In this document: positions 10,491 through 21,039 of the stretch, in pieces | How positions within the stretch are numbered: the first letter of the stretch is position 1 | Layout: the number at the start of each line of letters is the position of its first letter | Assembly (NCBI GenBank): GCA_025766275.1 | Contig: JAFKAC010000052.1 | Coordinates: 186,001-250,000 of the forward strand | DNA: 64,000 nucleotides | Origin: Lactarius indigo | Taxonomy: Eukaryota; Basidiomycota; Agaricomycetes; Russulales; Russulaceae | Direction: 5' to 3' | Program-made: the position numbers and the translations under genes | The notes under the pieces: generated by a model | The model's input: the letters and a program-made list of their open reading frames with translations, nothing else | Database searches by the model: none | Told to the model about the DNA's origin: nothing

Positions 10491-13400
10491 GACTCACCGA
10501 AAGTCTCTCGCCGGCCAGTCGCACTGTTCGTTGGCGATGCGCTCGAGCGTGGTGGCGCGCTCCAGGCGATAGATGCAGTCCTGCCGATCGCTCTGGGCAC
10601 ATGCGATCATATTGCGAAGCTGGGCCACCCTAGCGCGCAGTCGCTCCAGTTTGAAACTGGCCGCGCGGTAGCGCGTGACTTCGGCTGTGAGCGACTCGTC
10701 GTTGATGCGGTTGAGGGCGCGGTCGGTGATCTTGTCCGCCGCGAAGATGACGAGGTCCTTGTGGGGATACGTGGGGTGTAGCGCGGCGTTGACGTGGGGT
10801 TCGGTGTAGAAGGGCTTACCGTACAAGTGGGGCGAACCCGGTATTACTCCCAATATAAGGGGGTCCACCCCTCCGATGATTTGGACGTGGGACGCATCCC
10901 TCTCTACGCCGTCGGGTCCAGTGATGGGGTATCGAATATAATGGGGTCGTCTGTTTGCCCTGAACCCCTCAGGCGCAATAACGTGCACGGGGTCGTCAGC
11001 GGTGGTGAACGGACGGTGGTCGGCGGCGCCTGGTACACGCACACGTCCTCAGTACATGGCGGACCCGTCGGAGTTGACGAGCCAGGGTGTGATGCGGGGA
11101 TTAGTAGGGTCGCTTTTCGTTCAAAGGAAGGTGTGGCGTGCCGGGTAGTAATCGTCGTTGTCATGGCCAGCCTCAGCAGCCTCCATCGCTGCCGCCGCTC
11201 TTGCATCTCTCTCAGTCGGGCCGCGGCTGAGTCTAACTGTTCCTTCTGCCACTCTGCCACCACCCTCCTCCAACCCTCCAATTCGTACTCCAGGAGAGCT
11301 TGAATGCTTGTCGTTGCGCGGGAAAACTCCGCGAACGCCGATGAGGTCGTCGCTTGGAGGGATGGCGGCGATGGGTTCGCGCTCGCCTCGCTCATTTCGA
11401 AAGACGTGGACGACGGCGGACTCATCGTCGGGCTGTTGCGTGGGGTCTGGGAAGCGGGCGAGCACATTGGCCCACTCTTGCGTGGTGATGCGGCCCTCTG
11501 GCTGGCCGACAGGTGTGTACAGGGTGATTTGGGCGTTGGGAATTTCAGTGTCTTTGTCCTCTGCGAGGAGGGCGCGTGCGTCTTCAGCAAGGGAGTCGAG
11601 GAGCTGCGCTTGGGTGACATGGCGTAGAGGAGAAGTGGGCATGGAAGTAATGCAGAAGAGGGATGAGGGATGACTTTCCTCGACGTCCACTCCATTCGTT
11701 TTAACTTGCTGCCCGTGCGCTTGGGTTTCCTTGTAGAGACGTATTGCTTCCGGCGCGAACATGTCATCCTTATCGATCCACTGATTCTCCGAGTCCGAGT
11801 AGCCCTTCCATTTGATGAGGTACTGGAGGCGCTTCTTTCGGCCGAAATGCCTGGAGTCCAGAACAGCCTCGACCTCGTATTCTTCTTCTCCATCGATCAG
11901 TTCGGGCGGCGGTCGTGTGAAGTTTTCCCTGTGTAGGGGGGTTTGTTTGTACAGCGTGAGAAGATCGATGTGGAACACTGGGTGGATGGTCCACTGCGTG
12001 GGAAGTTCGAGGCGATAATTGTAGGGGGACATCACCTGTGTCACCCGAAACGGTCCGTGGCGTCGCGCCGCTAGTTTTGCTGTAGGCTGATTGGTTCGGA
12101 GGTGCTTTCCTTCCAGCCATACAAGGTCATTGATGCGGAACTTGGGCGTATCTTTGTTGCGCACCCAGGCTTCTTGTGCCTTCTTCATGAGGCGCTGGGC
12201 ATGTTCCCTGGTTTCTTTCATTTGCGTTAGTCACGCGGTTACTTGTGGGACAGGGGACGGCTTATCGGTCCAGTCAGCCCGCGGATCGTATCCCATGAGG
12301 AGCTGAAACGGTGACTGTTTCGTATGCTCATGGGGCCAGTTGTTGTGCGCGAATTCGGCGATTGGTAGATGTGTGGTCCAGTTATCTTGACGCTCATTTA
12401 CCCAGAAGCGTAGGTACTGTTCCAGCCATTGATTGGTCCTCTCTGATTGTCCGTCGGTGCACGGGTGATACGCCGTGGATATGTTTTGTTGAATCCCCAG
12501 GATTCGGCATGCTTCTCTTGTGAACTTTGACGTAAATCGGGGGTCTCGGTCGCTGATGATTTTGCACGGTAGTCCAAATCATTTGAAGACGTGACGGACG
12601 TACAGTGCGGCGGTTTCCTCTGCTGTTATCTCCTCTCTGCATGGTATGAACACGGAGGCTTTGCTGCAGTCGTGGTCGGTGACTGTAAGAATGCTATCAT
12701 ATCCCTCGGACATCGGGAGCTTGGTGATGAAGTCTATTGCCACCGTTTGGAATGGGAGTGCGTCGAGTACTGGCGTAATGGGGTGTAACGCGGCGCGAAT
12801 GGGGCGCGTGTTGACCTTGTTCCTTTGGCATTCTGCGCAGCCTTGTACATACTCATAGACATCTTTCCTAAGCCGTGGCCACCAGTAATGCCTTTCCAGG
12901 ATGCGTTGGGTCCTCGCGATCCCGGGGTGCCCGTGCACGGGTAGGTCATGGTGATCGTGGATCAGCACTCGATGCGTTGATGCTGGTCCCGTTATTACGA
13001 ACCTTCCATCTTTGTACCACTCCCCCTGTATCTTTTTGAGTCGATGGGGTTCTACCCACATTTTGATCACCTTTTCGTCTTGTTGGTGTCACGGTTGTGT
13101 CAGATTCGGGTTGAGGATGAGCGTTTTTGCTATGTTAAGAGTCCGGACAAAAACTTCCAGGGGTAGCACTACCACCTCATTGTTGTCCTCTACCCCTTGG
13201 TTGTAATCGGGTCGGCGTGATAGTGCATCAGCTCTCCCGTTGTTTTTTCCTTTGATGTGATGAATCTCAAAGTTGTACTCAGAGAGTTCAAGTACTTCCC
13301 TTGCAACCCGTCTACTGATCTTCTGCGGTGACTTCCAATATTGTAGGTTTAAGTGGTCGGAGTAGATCTTGATTTTATGTGGGGCTCCCGCCAGCAGAGG

Positions 13401-15236
13401 CCTCCAATTTCTCAGTGCTTTGACTATCGCGAGCAATTCTAGGTCATAAATGTCGTAATTCCTTTCTGCCTCTGATAGCGTTGCGGAATAGTAGCCTATG
13501 GGGTGTCTTTTTCCGTCAGATTTCTTTTGTAACAGTACGGCTCCCACCGCGTAGCCCGAAGCGTCTACTTCCAACTCGAATGGGTCTTGGAGGACGGGGT
13601 GTGCTAGTACTGGTTCCTCAGTTACTAGGCGTTTAAGGGTATTGAACGCCTTGTCTTCTTCCTCTGTCCACTGCCATTCTTCGTCTTTGCGTGTTAGTTT
13701 GGTGAGTGGTTTGGCGTGGGTTGCGAATCCGTGGATGAAAAGGCGGTAAAAGTTGCAGAAGCCGAGAAAAGATCGAACGTCTTTGACCTTCGTCGGTGTT
13801 GGCCAATCTTTGATGCCTTGAACTTTTACGGGATCCATTCTTGTCACCCCCCTCTCAAGGATTACCCCCAGGTAATCCATCCGCGGTTGATGGAATAGGC
13901 ACTTTTCCAGCTTGAAGTAGAGATCGTGTTCTTCGGCGACACGTAACACATCACGCACAGCTTCAATGTGGGCAGCTAAATTATGGTCAAAGTGAGTGGC
14001 GATACCAATGTCGTCCATATAAACACGTATCGTGGTCCCCAAGCGTTCGTGTTTGGCTATAGTGTCGCGGTATATATGATTCATCATGGCCTGAAAGGTT
14101 GCCGGGGAGTTGGTGAGGCCAAAGAACATGACCGTGGGTTCGAAGAGGCCGAACTTCGTCTTGAATGCGGCCTTTTCTTGATCACCGTCGCAGATGCGTA
14201 TGTTGTTGTATCCCCAGCGAATGTCTAGTTTTGTGTAAATATGGGCGTTGCTAAGGTCGAGTATAAGATCTTGGATTAGCGGTAGCGGGTACTGGTTGCA
14301 AATGGTGTGGGAGTTGATGACCCGGTAGTCCTGTACCGGGCGTAGCTTCCCATCCTTCTTTTTAATAAAAAAGAATGAAGAGGCGTACGGAGAGATCGAG
14401 GGGCGCAGATACCCCTGGGCCAACTTCTCCTCGAGGAATTCCTTTAACTCGCCTTCCTCCTTCTGCGTCATTGGGTATATTTTGCAGTCGATCGCTGTCA
14501 GCGCTGTTGGCTTGAAATTGATGGCGTGGTCCCAGGGTCGTGCCGGGGGAAATCGATGTGAGGCCTGCTTGCTGAAGAGTTTTGCGAATGCAGAGTAAAC
14601 CGAAGGTAGCTCGGCTGCACTTTGCTGCTGCTTTGCCTGTATTGCCAACTCTGTCGAAGTGGTGGCACGGGCAAACGTTCGCTCTTCGGGCTCTAGTTCT
14701 AATACTATGTCGGTCTTCTCGGCCACCGTAAGGGCACGAGCCATGGTTTCGATGAGGCGTTCCGGTGTGGCCAGTACAACGGGCTGCATGTCGGGGCGTA
14801 TGGTGGCTGTTGTCCAACTGATGACAGGTTCGAAGGCACTGAGCCAAGGATATCCTAGTACCATATCTTCGCTTCCAAGGTCTGTTACTAGGAAGGTCAT
14901 CCTTTTTATCTGTCCCCGCGTCATTACTTCCAGGTTAACATAATGAGTGATTAACCCAGCTTTGTTTTCGGTGTTGTCTATGTTCCATATTTTTCGAGGT
15001 GTTTCTAGTCTCTGCACCGGGATGCCGCTTCACGCGGCCATGTTTGGTTTGATAAAGTTGTCGGTCGCTCCTGAGTCGACCAATGCTTTTGTTTCAGTTG
15101 TTTTGTAATCCGTTTTGACAGTCACTGGGATTCGTAGAGAACGGTAGCGTGTTGTCACAATTACAGATTTACATTGTAATGCCCTCACCCAGACTGACGG
15201 GTTCAGGCGTCCCGAAAACCCTCCTTCCCCCACAGA
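10491..15236 (-). pseudogene. pol: Element B pol: protease, RT, RNase H, integrase, chromodomain, C-terminal extension
   Basis: Segments in order on the minus strand: protease ALVDSGATDNF (about 15090) and LGYPWLSAFEP; reverse transcriptase with VYMDDIG (about 14010); RNase H with ELEVDASGYAVGAVLL (about 13560); integrase zinc region HDLPVHGHPG then GCAECQRNK (about 12920-12830) and catalytic core [28 protein letters not shown]; chromodomain EEYEVEAVLDSRHFGRKKRLQ (about 11880); then a long extension ending in a helical segment at 10494. The frame is interrupted by TGA near 15030, 13089, 12579, 12230, 11121 and 11048. Most of these correspond to CGA arginine codons in relatives. Expression would have depended on -1 frameshifting from gag at 15215-15221. 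Confidence 0.9.
10904..11620 (-). CDS. Element B ORF3: overlapping +1-frame ORF on the pol C-terminal extension
   Basis: A minus-strand frame, +1 relative to pol, runs from an ATG at 11620 (MSPKRSSSTP, context GCCATGT) to a stop at 10904, about 238 residues. The N-terminal half is Ser/Pro/Thr-rich. The centre is a charged helix, ELEGWRRVVAEWQKEQL then AAARLREMQERRQRW, and the end has LRGSGQTDDPIIF. The same blocks occur in the same relative frame in D, G, H and (end only) J. This frame has no stop, although pol has two TGAs across it. No function is known. It could still be a by-product of codon composition; cross-family similarity is the reason for listing it. Confidence 0.5.
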   Translation of the reverse strand: MSPKRSSSTPLLKTHAPSSQRTKTLKFPTPKSPCTHLSASQRAASPRKSGPMCSPASQTPRNSPTMSPPSSTSFEMSEASANPSPPSLQATTSSAFAEFSRATTSIQALLEYELEGWRRVVAEWQKEQLDSAAARLREMQERRQRWRLLRLAMTTTITTRHATPSFERKATLLIPASHPGSSTPTGPPCTEDVCVYQAPPTTVRSPPLTTPCTLLRLRGSGQTDDPIIFDTPSLDPTA

Positions 15237-17245
15237 TCTTGAAGTATGAGGTCTTTTACCTCATCCGTACTGTTGGCGACTTGCGTAAGCCATTCCTTTG
15301 CCTGTCCTCCCGCCGTTTTTGCCGCATTGATTTGTGGCGCGGGCGTTGCGCTGGGCGCTGGTGTTGCATACCCTGGTAGCGACGGTTCGTATTGTGATAC
15401 GGGTCCTGGCGACCCAGGCCACTGGGATGGCCACGCTGTTTCGGTCATTCGGCTGCTGGAAGGGGAATTCTGCCATTGCCTTGGCATTCGCGGATAGGGA
15501 CAGTTTCGTGAGAGGTGTCCTGGAGCATGACAGTTATAACAAAGGACGTTCCTTAAGTCCCTTCTGGCTCCTCCTCTCCCTCTTCCTCGAACTCCTGGTC
15601 CTCCTCTCGGCGGGAATGGGGGTAGAGCTTCCGTGTGGGGTAGTTTGTTGAAATCGATGTCTTCCGACCCAGCGAGTCGTACCTTGGCTCGGTCAGCGGA
15701 GGTATCCATGGCCCATGGGTTAGTTTGAGGTAAGTTCTGGGGAAGCGCCCATCCCGCATTCCCGCTCTGTTTTTTCGTCTGTGTCGTCGTGTTCTTGTAC
15801 TCGTTTAGTCTGGCTTTGAGGTGTATGTAATTCTTTTGTCGTTTGAGGACGGCTCTCTTCCAATCATCGAATGTGATTGGGTCGTCAAACTGGAATGCGT
15901 TTTTGAAAAGTTCCTTGGGTAGCCCCAATGTAAAAAGGTCGATGGTTTGCGGTTCATTGAGACGGTAATGAGCTTTCCGCGCAAGCTGTTCGAAGTCATT
16001 GACATACTTATCAATGTCTTCTCCCACCATCTTGAACCCTTTCCGTAGTATGGCCTGGGCTTGTTCGCGTTCCAACGTGTTTTCGAACCGTTGGCTGAAA
16101 CCATCTGCTACCGCGTTCCATAGGTCGCGGGTGTAGGGGCTGATCCCTCGTTGTATCTGTCTGTTGAGCCAGTTCAGGAAGGATAAGACCCATTCGCTGA
16201 CTGCTCCGCCTTTGATGTAAGAGAGGAACAGAAGGCATCTTCTGTAGTCGTTACGCATAATGGGGGTGTCCAAGTTCATGCCCCAGTAGACGTGCCACTG
16301 TGTTAGAAACTGGTCGACTTTGAGTCTGTTGCCGTCAAAAATGGAAGGGGGCTTGCCGGTTAGTTTTTCATTGTGATGCCCTCCTCCTGCACCGCCTCCT
16401 CCTCCTGCACCTCCTCCTCCTCCTCCTCCGTCGGGTGGTCCGGCGGGTGGTCCTCTTGGAGGTTCGGTTCTTCGTATGTCGAACGGGACTCCTCCTCCCA
16501 GTGGCGGTGGTGGGTCCCCACCAGGTCCTCCTATACCTGGGGGAAGTTCTAGTGTAGGTCGTCGTTCTGAGGGAGGATCTCCTCGATCCGAGCCGATTGC
16601 TTGATATATCGCGGCATCGTCCGCGGTCATTCGTACGCCGGTTTCTGGGTTGATAGGCATGAGGATGTCTCTTGCCTCTGCTTGAATTGCGCGTGCTTCT
16701 TCAATTGCGACTTCTTCCATGGCCTGCGTCAGTGTTGCCATGATAGCTGGTGCTCGGATGTGAATTGGTTCTGGTTCTGTGATGTGGGTGGACTCAGCTC
16801 GTTCAAGAAGGAGGTCTTGTATTGCTCCCCCGCTAGTTTCTGTTTGCTCTGGTTCCCGCCCTTCTTCGCTTTGTTCGCTTTCCTCCAATACCACTTCTCC
16901 GGTGGAGTGTTCTCTTACTTGTCCGTCAATAGGGCCCCAATCAGCTCGACTATTGAGCTCTCGCGTGTCGATATCGCAACGGTATCGAGGTCCTGCCGGT
17001 CGCACGGTGTCCCACTGAGAATCTATGGGGTTCCACGTAACTTCTACCCAACACAGGTGGTCGAAGTTAAACTCAACTGGGCGGAATCTAGTAGGTCCGT
17101 TGAATTCCACGAAATATCCGGTTTCTTCGGTTCTGTCCCTCCAACTGGCAGCTTGCAAAAAGCGCGTGGGGATGTTACGTTCTCCTCTTCTTGGGAGTGA
17201 ATAAGGACGGAAGTCCGTCCACTGGTCTCTTGTTGTTACGGCCAC
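15203..17245 (-). CDS. gag: Element B Gag (GTG-started, open)
   Basis: A structural capsid/nucleocapsid polyprotein, open for 680 residues. The first conserved codon is GTG in the context CACCGTGGCC, giving VAVTTRDQWTDFRPYS; the first ATG in any frame after the predicted transcription start is at 16741, in frame (MATLTQAMEEV). Then come an acidic stretch, a Pro/Gly-rich linker (about 16380-16560), the retrotransposon gag domain (FLTQWHVYWGMNLDTPIMRN) and an RG-rich part before the zinc knuckle CYNCHAPGHLSRNC (CX2CX4HX4C). The end overlaps pol at the heptamer GGGTTTT (15215-15221, minus strand). No stop interrupts gag, unlike pol. Confidence 0.88.
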   Translation of the reverse strand: MAVTTRDQWTDFRPYSLPRRGERNIPTRFLQAASWRDRTEETGYFVEFNGPTRFRPVEFNFDHLCWVEVTWNPIDSQWDTVRPAGPRYRCDIDTRELNSRADWGPIDGQVREHSTGEVVLEESEQSEEGREPEQTETSGGAIQDLLLERAESTHITEPEPIHIRAPAIMATLTQAMEEVAIEEARAIQAEARDILMPINPETGVRMTADDAAIYQAIGSDRGDPPSERRPTLELPPGIGGPGGDPPPPLGGGVPFDIRRTEPPRGPPAGPPDGGGGGGGAGGGGGAGGGHHNEKLTGKPPSIFDGNRLKVDQFLTQWHVYWGMNLDTPIMRNDYRRCLLFLSYIKGGAVSEWVLSFLNWLNRQIQRGISPYTRDLWNAVADGFSQRFENTLEREQAQAILRKGFKMVGEDIDKYVNDFEQLARKAHYRLNEPQTIDLFTLGLPKELFKNAFQFDDPITFDDWKRAVLKRQKNYIHLKARLNEYKNTTTQTKKQSGNAGWALPQNLPQTNPWAMDTSADRAKVRLAGSEDIDFNKLPHTEALPPFPPRGGPGVRGRGRGGARRDLRNVLCYNCHAPGHLSRNCPYPRMPRQWQNSPSSSRMTETAWPSQWPGSPGPVSQYEPSLPGYATPAPSATPAPQINAAKTAGGQAKEWLTQVANSTDEVKDLILQDLWGKEGFRDA

Positions 17246-17266
17246 GGTGAATAATCTTGGTCTTAA

Positions 17267-17441
17267 TGTAACGCCGTCACGATGTTAGCTCGACTTGAGC
17301 TCGATGCGGCGGTAACAACTTAGCGATAGTCTCTGGAATCTTGACTTGAAGACACGGAGGTCCAAGGTGTGAGCTTTGGTGAACGCGCGAAGGCGCACCT
17401 TTGAGGCTTTGTGATACTTTGAGCAACGAAGTTGACAGAAA

Positions 17442-17473
<32 letters not shown>

Positions 17474-17810
17474 GTCAGAGAAGAGAGAAATCAAGTGACG
17501 ATTCAAGAAGACCAAGATGGCGTATCTTGGTCTTCACAAGACAACTTAAATACACAATCTAGCAGGCTTAGAAGCGCTGCTATGAATCATCGTAAGTAGC
17601 GTCCAACGTATTGCGTAAGTAACTCAATCCAAATACCACTACTACCAGTATTAGTGGCGTCCGTCATCAGTCAGCAATCGTACCGTATCTCCTATCGTAC
17701 TACCGTATCACTGTAGATAAGTCCACAACTAATATACCTTACTGCCGTAGTTGCAACCGGTACAGTAAGGGTAGACTCGCATCGCACAGTAAACAGTCCA
17801 GAACGTTACA
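17267..17810 (-). repeat. Element B 5' LTR with promoter and self-primer
   Basis: 544 bp. In element orientation a TATTTAAG box (17552-17545) is followed 34 bases later by ATCTTGGTCTT (17518-17508), the likely RNA start. Those 11 bases are exactly complementary to the primer site AAGACCAAGAT at 17264-17254, two bases inside the LTR edge. A GA repeat lies in the transcribed part. Confidence 0.88.
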
Positions 17811-18698
17811 TCTCTCGCATAAACTTGGATGCAAAACATGGGTCTCAATCGCTGATAACATGCAAAGGGAGTCCAAATTGTGGAAAGATGTGGGACACAT
17901 ACAGAGCGGCTGTTCCTTCAGCAGTTATTTCTTCGTGACAAGGGATGAAGACGGCAGCTTTGGTGCAATCGTGATCTGTTATAGTTAGAATAGAGTCGTA
18001 GCTGTGGGATGTGGGGAGTTTGGTGATAAAGTCCACTGCGATAGTCTCGAACGGCAGGGCTTCTGGCTTGGGATAGATGGGTTGCAGAGGCGCTCAGATG
18101 GGACGGAGATTGACTTTGTGTCGTTGGCATTCCACGCACCCCTTTACGTAATCTGTGACGTCATTCTTCATCTGTGGCCACCAGTAATGTCGTTCTGTCA
18201 GTTGGAGGGTGTGTTTAATGCCTGGATGACCATATACAGGAGAGTCGTGATGTGCTGCGATGATGGTGCGTTTGTCATGGATACCACCGGTGACCACTCG
18301 ACGTCCATCTTTATACCATGTTCCCTCAATGTCTTTTAGTTTATGTGCATCAACCCAAGGCTTTAACTTAGCTGTGTCTTGTTCATAAATGGGGTGCTCA
18401 GGAGTCATTTCTACTGGTAGAATCTCCAGTCTTCCGTGGGGGTCTTGTGGTTCTTCCAGGATGTTGGCACATATGAAGACACTGTCCGGTAGTACTGTTA
18501 CCCCTTCGTTGTCATGTTCTCCTTGGTCGTAGTCTGGTCTTTGTGACAGTGCGTCGGCGCGTCCATTGGAAGTTCCTTTGATGTGATGAATTTCAAAGTT
18601 GTACTCAGAGAGTTCAAGTACTTCCCTGGCAACGTGCCGGCTAATCTTCTGCAGCAACTTCCAGTATTGTAGGTTGAGATGGTCGGAGAAGACCTTGA
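17811..18698 (-). pseudogene. Element A pol, middle fragment: integrase N-terminal part and RNase H end
   Basis: Continues element A right after element B. Minus-strand blocks are DFITKLPTSHSYDSILTITD, HHDSPVYGHPGIKHTLQLTE, YVKGCVECQRHK, a KPWVDAHKLKDIEGTWYKDG linker and, upstream, VFSDHLNLQYWK with REVLELSEYNFEIHHIKG (RNase H end). A stop lies near 18094. The fragment is cut at 18698 by a solo LTR inserted in the RNase H segment. Confidence 0.88.
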
Positions 18699-19160
18699 TG
18701 TCATGAATGCCCCATATTTTTCCTCTCTTTCTCTCCCTTTCCATTTCTCCTTTGCTTCTTTGCTTTGCTGGCATCTGTTTTGCTGGCATCTGCTTTGCTG
18801 GCATCTGCTTTGCTGGCATCCGCTTTGCTGGCATTTGCCTTGTTGGCGTTGTACTGCCTCGCTGGCACCCCTGGACACTAGCTATATAAACCCTGTAATA
18901 CACCCTGTATTTCCTTAGCTTTGGCTTCGTCAATCTACTGTCTTGTCCCTCAGTACAATCCTCTCTTCTCTATCACAGCCCTCTTCTCTATAGCCTAGCT
19001 CTTGTGCTTAAACAAGAGGACCTTTGTCACTGTCCAGTCGGCAGCGGCAATTGTATCAGAACTTAGGAGCCCATCCACTCAGTGGGGGTCCAACTCTGAG
19101 TCCTTTGCCTCAGGCAGGATCAGTTACAGAACGAATGCACGCCCTGGCAGTGGCGTGACA
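18699..19160. repeat. Solo LTR, unassigned family, in element A
   Basis: 462 bp starting TGTCATGAATGCC and ending GGCGTGACA, flanked by the 5-bp duplication CTTGA (18694-18698 and 19161-19165). Removing it restores the RNase H reading of element A. It holds five to six tandem copies of a 'TTGCTGGCATCTGC'-like unit (about 18765-18845) and a TATATAA box at about 18884 that suggests plus orientation. No internal region remains, consistent with LTR-LTR recombination. The sequence differs from the B, D and E LTRs; gypsy or copia origin cannot be told. Confidence 0.85.
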
Positions 19161-21039
19161 CTTGATCTTGTGGGGAGAGCCTGCTAAGAGAGGCCTCCAA
19201 TGGTGGAAAGCTTTGACAATTGCTAGGAGTTCGAGGTTGTAGATGTCATAATTCCATTCTGCTTCATTGAGAGTGGATGAGTAATAGCCAATGGGATGTC
19301 GTTTGCCATCTCCTTTGTGCTGAAGGAGGACTGCTCCAGTTGCAAAACCCGATGCATCAACCTCTAATTCAAATTGTTGCATGAGATCGGGATGCACTAG
19401 GACGGGTTCGCTGGTGACGAGGGTTTTGAGATCTTGAAATGCCTTTTCTTCTTCGGTTCCCCAATGCCATTCGGTGTCTTTTTGTGTGAGTTTGTTAAGT
19501 GGCCGTGCCTTGGTTGCAAAGCCTCGTATAAAAGGGCGATAAAAATTGCAAAATCCAAGAAAAGAGTAGACGTCCTTAACTTTGGTTGGCGTAGGCCAGT
19601 CCTTGATGCTGGAAATTTTGACAGGGTCCATGTGTGTCACCCCTTTTTCAAGGATTACCCCCAGGTAATCCATGCGCGGGGAGTGGAAGAGGCATTTTTC
19701 GAGTTTGTAATAGAGGTCGTGCTCCACTGATATGCGGAGGACATCTTTGACTGCTTCAATGTGATCATTCAGCGAATGTTTGAGTCCGGTAGCGATGCCA
19801 ATGTCATCCATGTAAACTCTGATAACTGTTCCTCGTGCTTCATGTTTTGCCATGATATCCCTAAATATGAAGTTCATCATGGTCTGGAACGTTGCAGGGG
19901 AGTTGGTTAGGCCAAAAAACATCACCGTAGGCTCGAATAGTCCGTATCGCGTTTTAAATGCCGCTTTCTCCTCATCTCCTTCCTTGATGTGTACATTGTT
20001 ATACCCCCACCTGACGTCAAGTTTGGTGTAAATATGGGTGTTGCTTAGATCCGTGATGAGGTCGGAAATGAGGGGGAGGGGATATTGGTTGCGAATGGTG
20101 ACTGCATTGATCTTCCGGTAGTCCTGTACTGGCCATAGTTTTCCATCCTTCTTTTTGATGAAGAAGAAAGACAACGCATACAGAGATTTGGAAGGCCTTA
20201 TATATCCCTTCTTTAGTTGTTCGTCTATCCATTCTCATAACTTCTTGTCTTCTTCTTGAGTCATTGGGTATATTTTGCAGTCGATGGCGTCAGCTGTCCC
20301 TGGTTTGAATTCGATTGCATGATCCCAGGGTCTACTGGGAGGAAACCTGTCCGACGCTTCTTCACTGAAGAGGTGTTCAAATTCTCGATATTTGGGAGGT
20401 AATTCGGCTTTAGTGACATATTGGTGGGCAGCGATGGCGAGGTCTGTGGCTGTCGCCCTGATTCGACAGTCTTCCTCAAATTGTTGTCGCTGTTCGTTGG
20501 TGATGACGCAGGAGTGTACAATTTCGTACTCGTTGTCTTGTACTGAGGAGGCTGCCACTACTGGTGTGATTCGTTCAATGCGGGGGTTTACTGACCAGAT
20601 TACAATGGGGAGCATTGCTTCGTGTATGGCTGCTTGTGACCATTTGATGTGAGGGTCGTATATGGCGAGCCATGGGTATCCTAATATGATGTCTTCGTCT
20701 CCTATATCCGTGATGAGGAAGCATATTTCCTTGTTAATTCCTTTAGCTTGCACATCCACGTCAACATAATGGGTGATATGCCCCGACTTATTTTGGTATT
20801 ATCAATATTCCATATCTTTTTTGGGACATCTAGCCCATCCTTTTGACAAAGGAGGGTCTCATGAAGCAGTGGGTTGCTCCTGAGTCGACTAATGCTCGTA
20901 TGTCGGCCATTGTGTAACTGGTGCGAATCGATACTGGAACTTTCATTGAACGGTAGCGAGTCATGATTACACTGTTACAATTGACTGCCCTCACCCAGGC
21001 CGATGAGTTCAGGCGTCCTGAAAACCCTCCTTCTTCCAC
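19161..21039 (-). pseudogene. Element A pol, 5' fragment: protease, RT and start of RNase H
   Basis: Minus-strand D-family pol. Protease ALVDSGATHCFM at about 20895 and ILGYPWLAIYDP at about 20680; RT with KLDVRWGYNNV, LFEPTVMFFGLTNSPATFQT and VYMDDIG at about 19810; RNase H start FELEVDASGFATGAVLLQ at about 19360. Frame breaks occur near 20237 (a TGA in the KKL.EWIDEQ segment) and about 20770-20830. It continues across the solo LTR into 18698. Confidence 0.88.

Larger units (their letters stand above)
9922..17810 (-). mobile_element. Element B: complete Ty3/gypsy chromovirus with two LTRs
   Basis: This is a full-length element of 7889 bp in minus orientation. LTRs of 542 and 544 bp begin TGTAACG and end GTTACA. 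It is flanked by the 5-bp target duplication TCTCT at 9917-9921 and 17811-17815. Removing the insert rejoins the integrase of element A, as shown by the uninterrupted homologue at about 60860. Gag is open; pol carries about six TGA stops. The two LTRs differ at about eight positions, all transitions, plus a change in a GA repeat. It belongs to the Tf1/sushi-like chromovirus group, judged from the chromodomain and the self-complementary primer site. Confidence 0.92.

Noticed and set aside
10794..11673. Plus-strand frames of 169-171 residues
   Set aside because: Antisense of B pol and ORF3 without any recognised protein or conservation in other families.
18679..18933. Cys/Trp/His-rich and MPAKQ-repeat frames
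   Set aside because: Both arise from the short tandem repeat inside the solo LTR.
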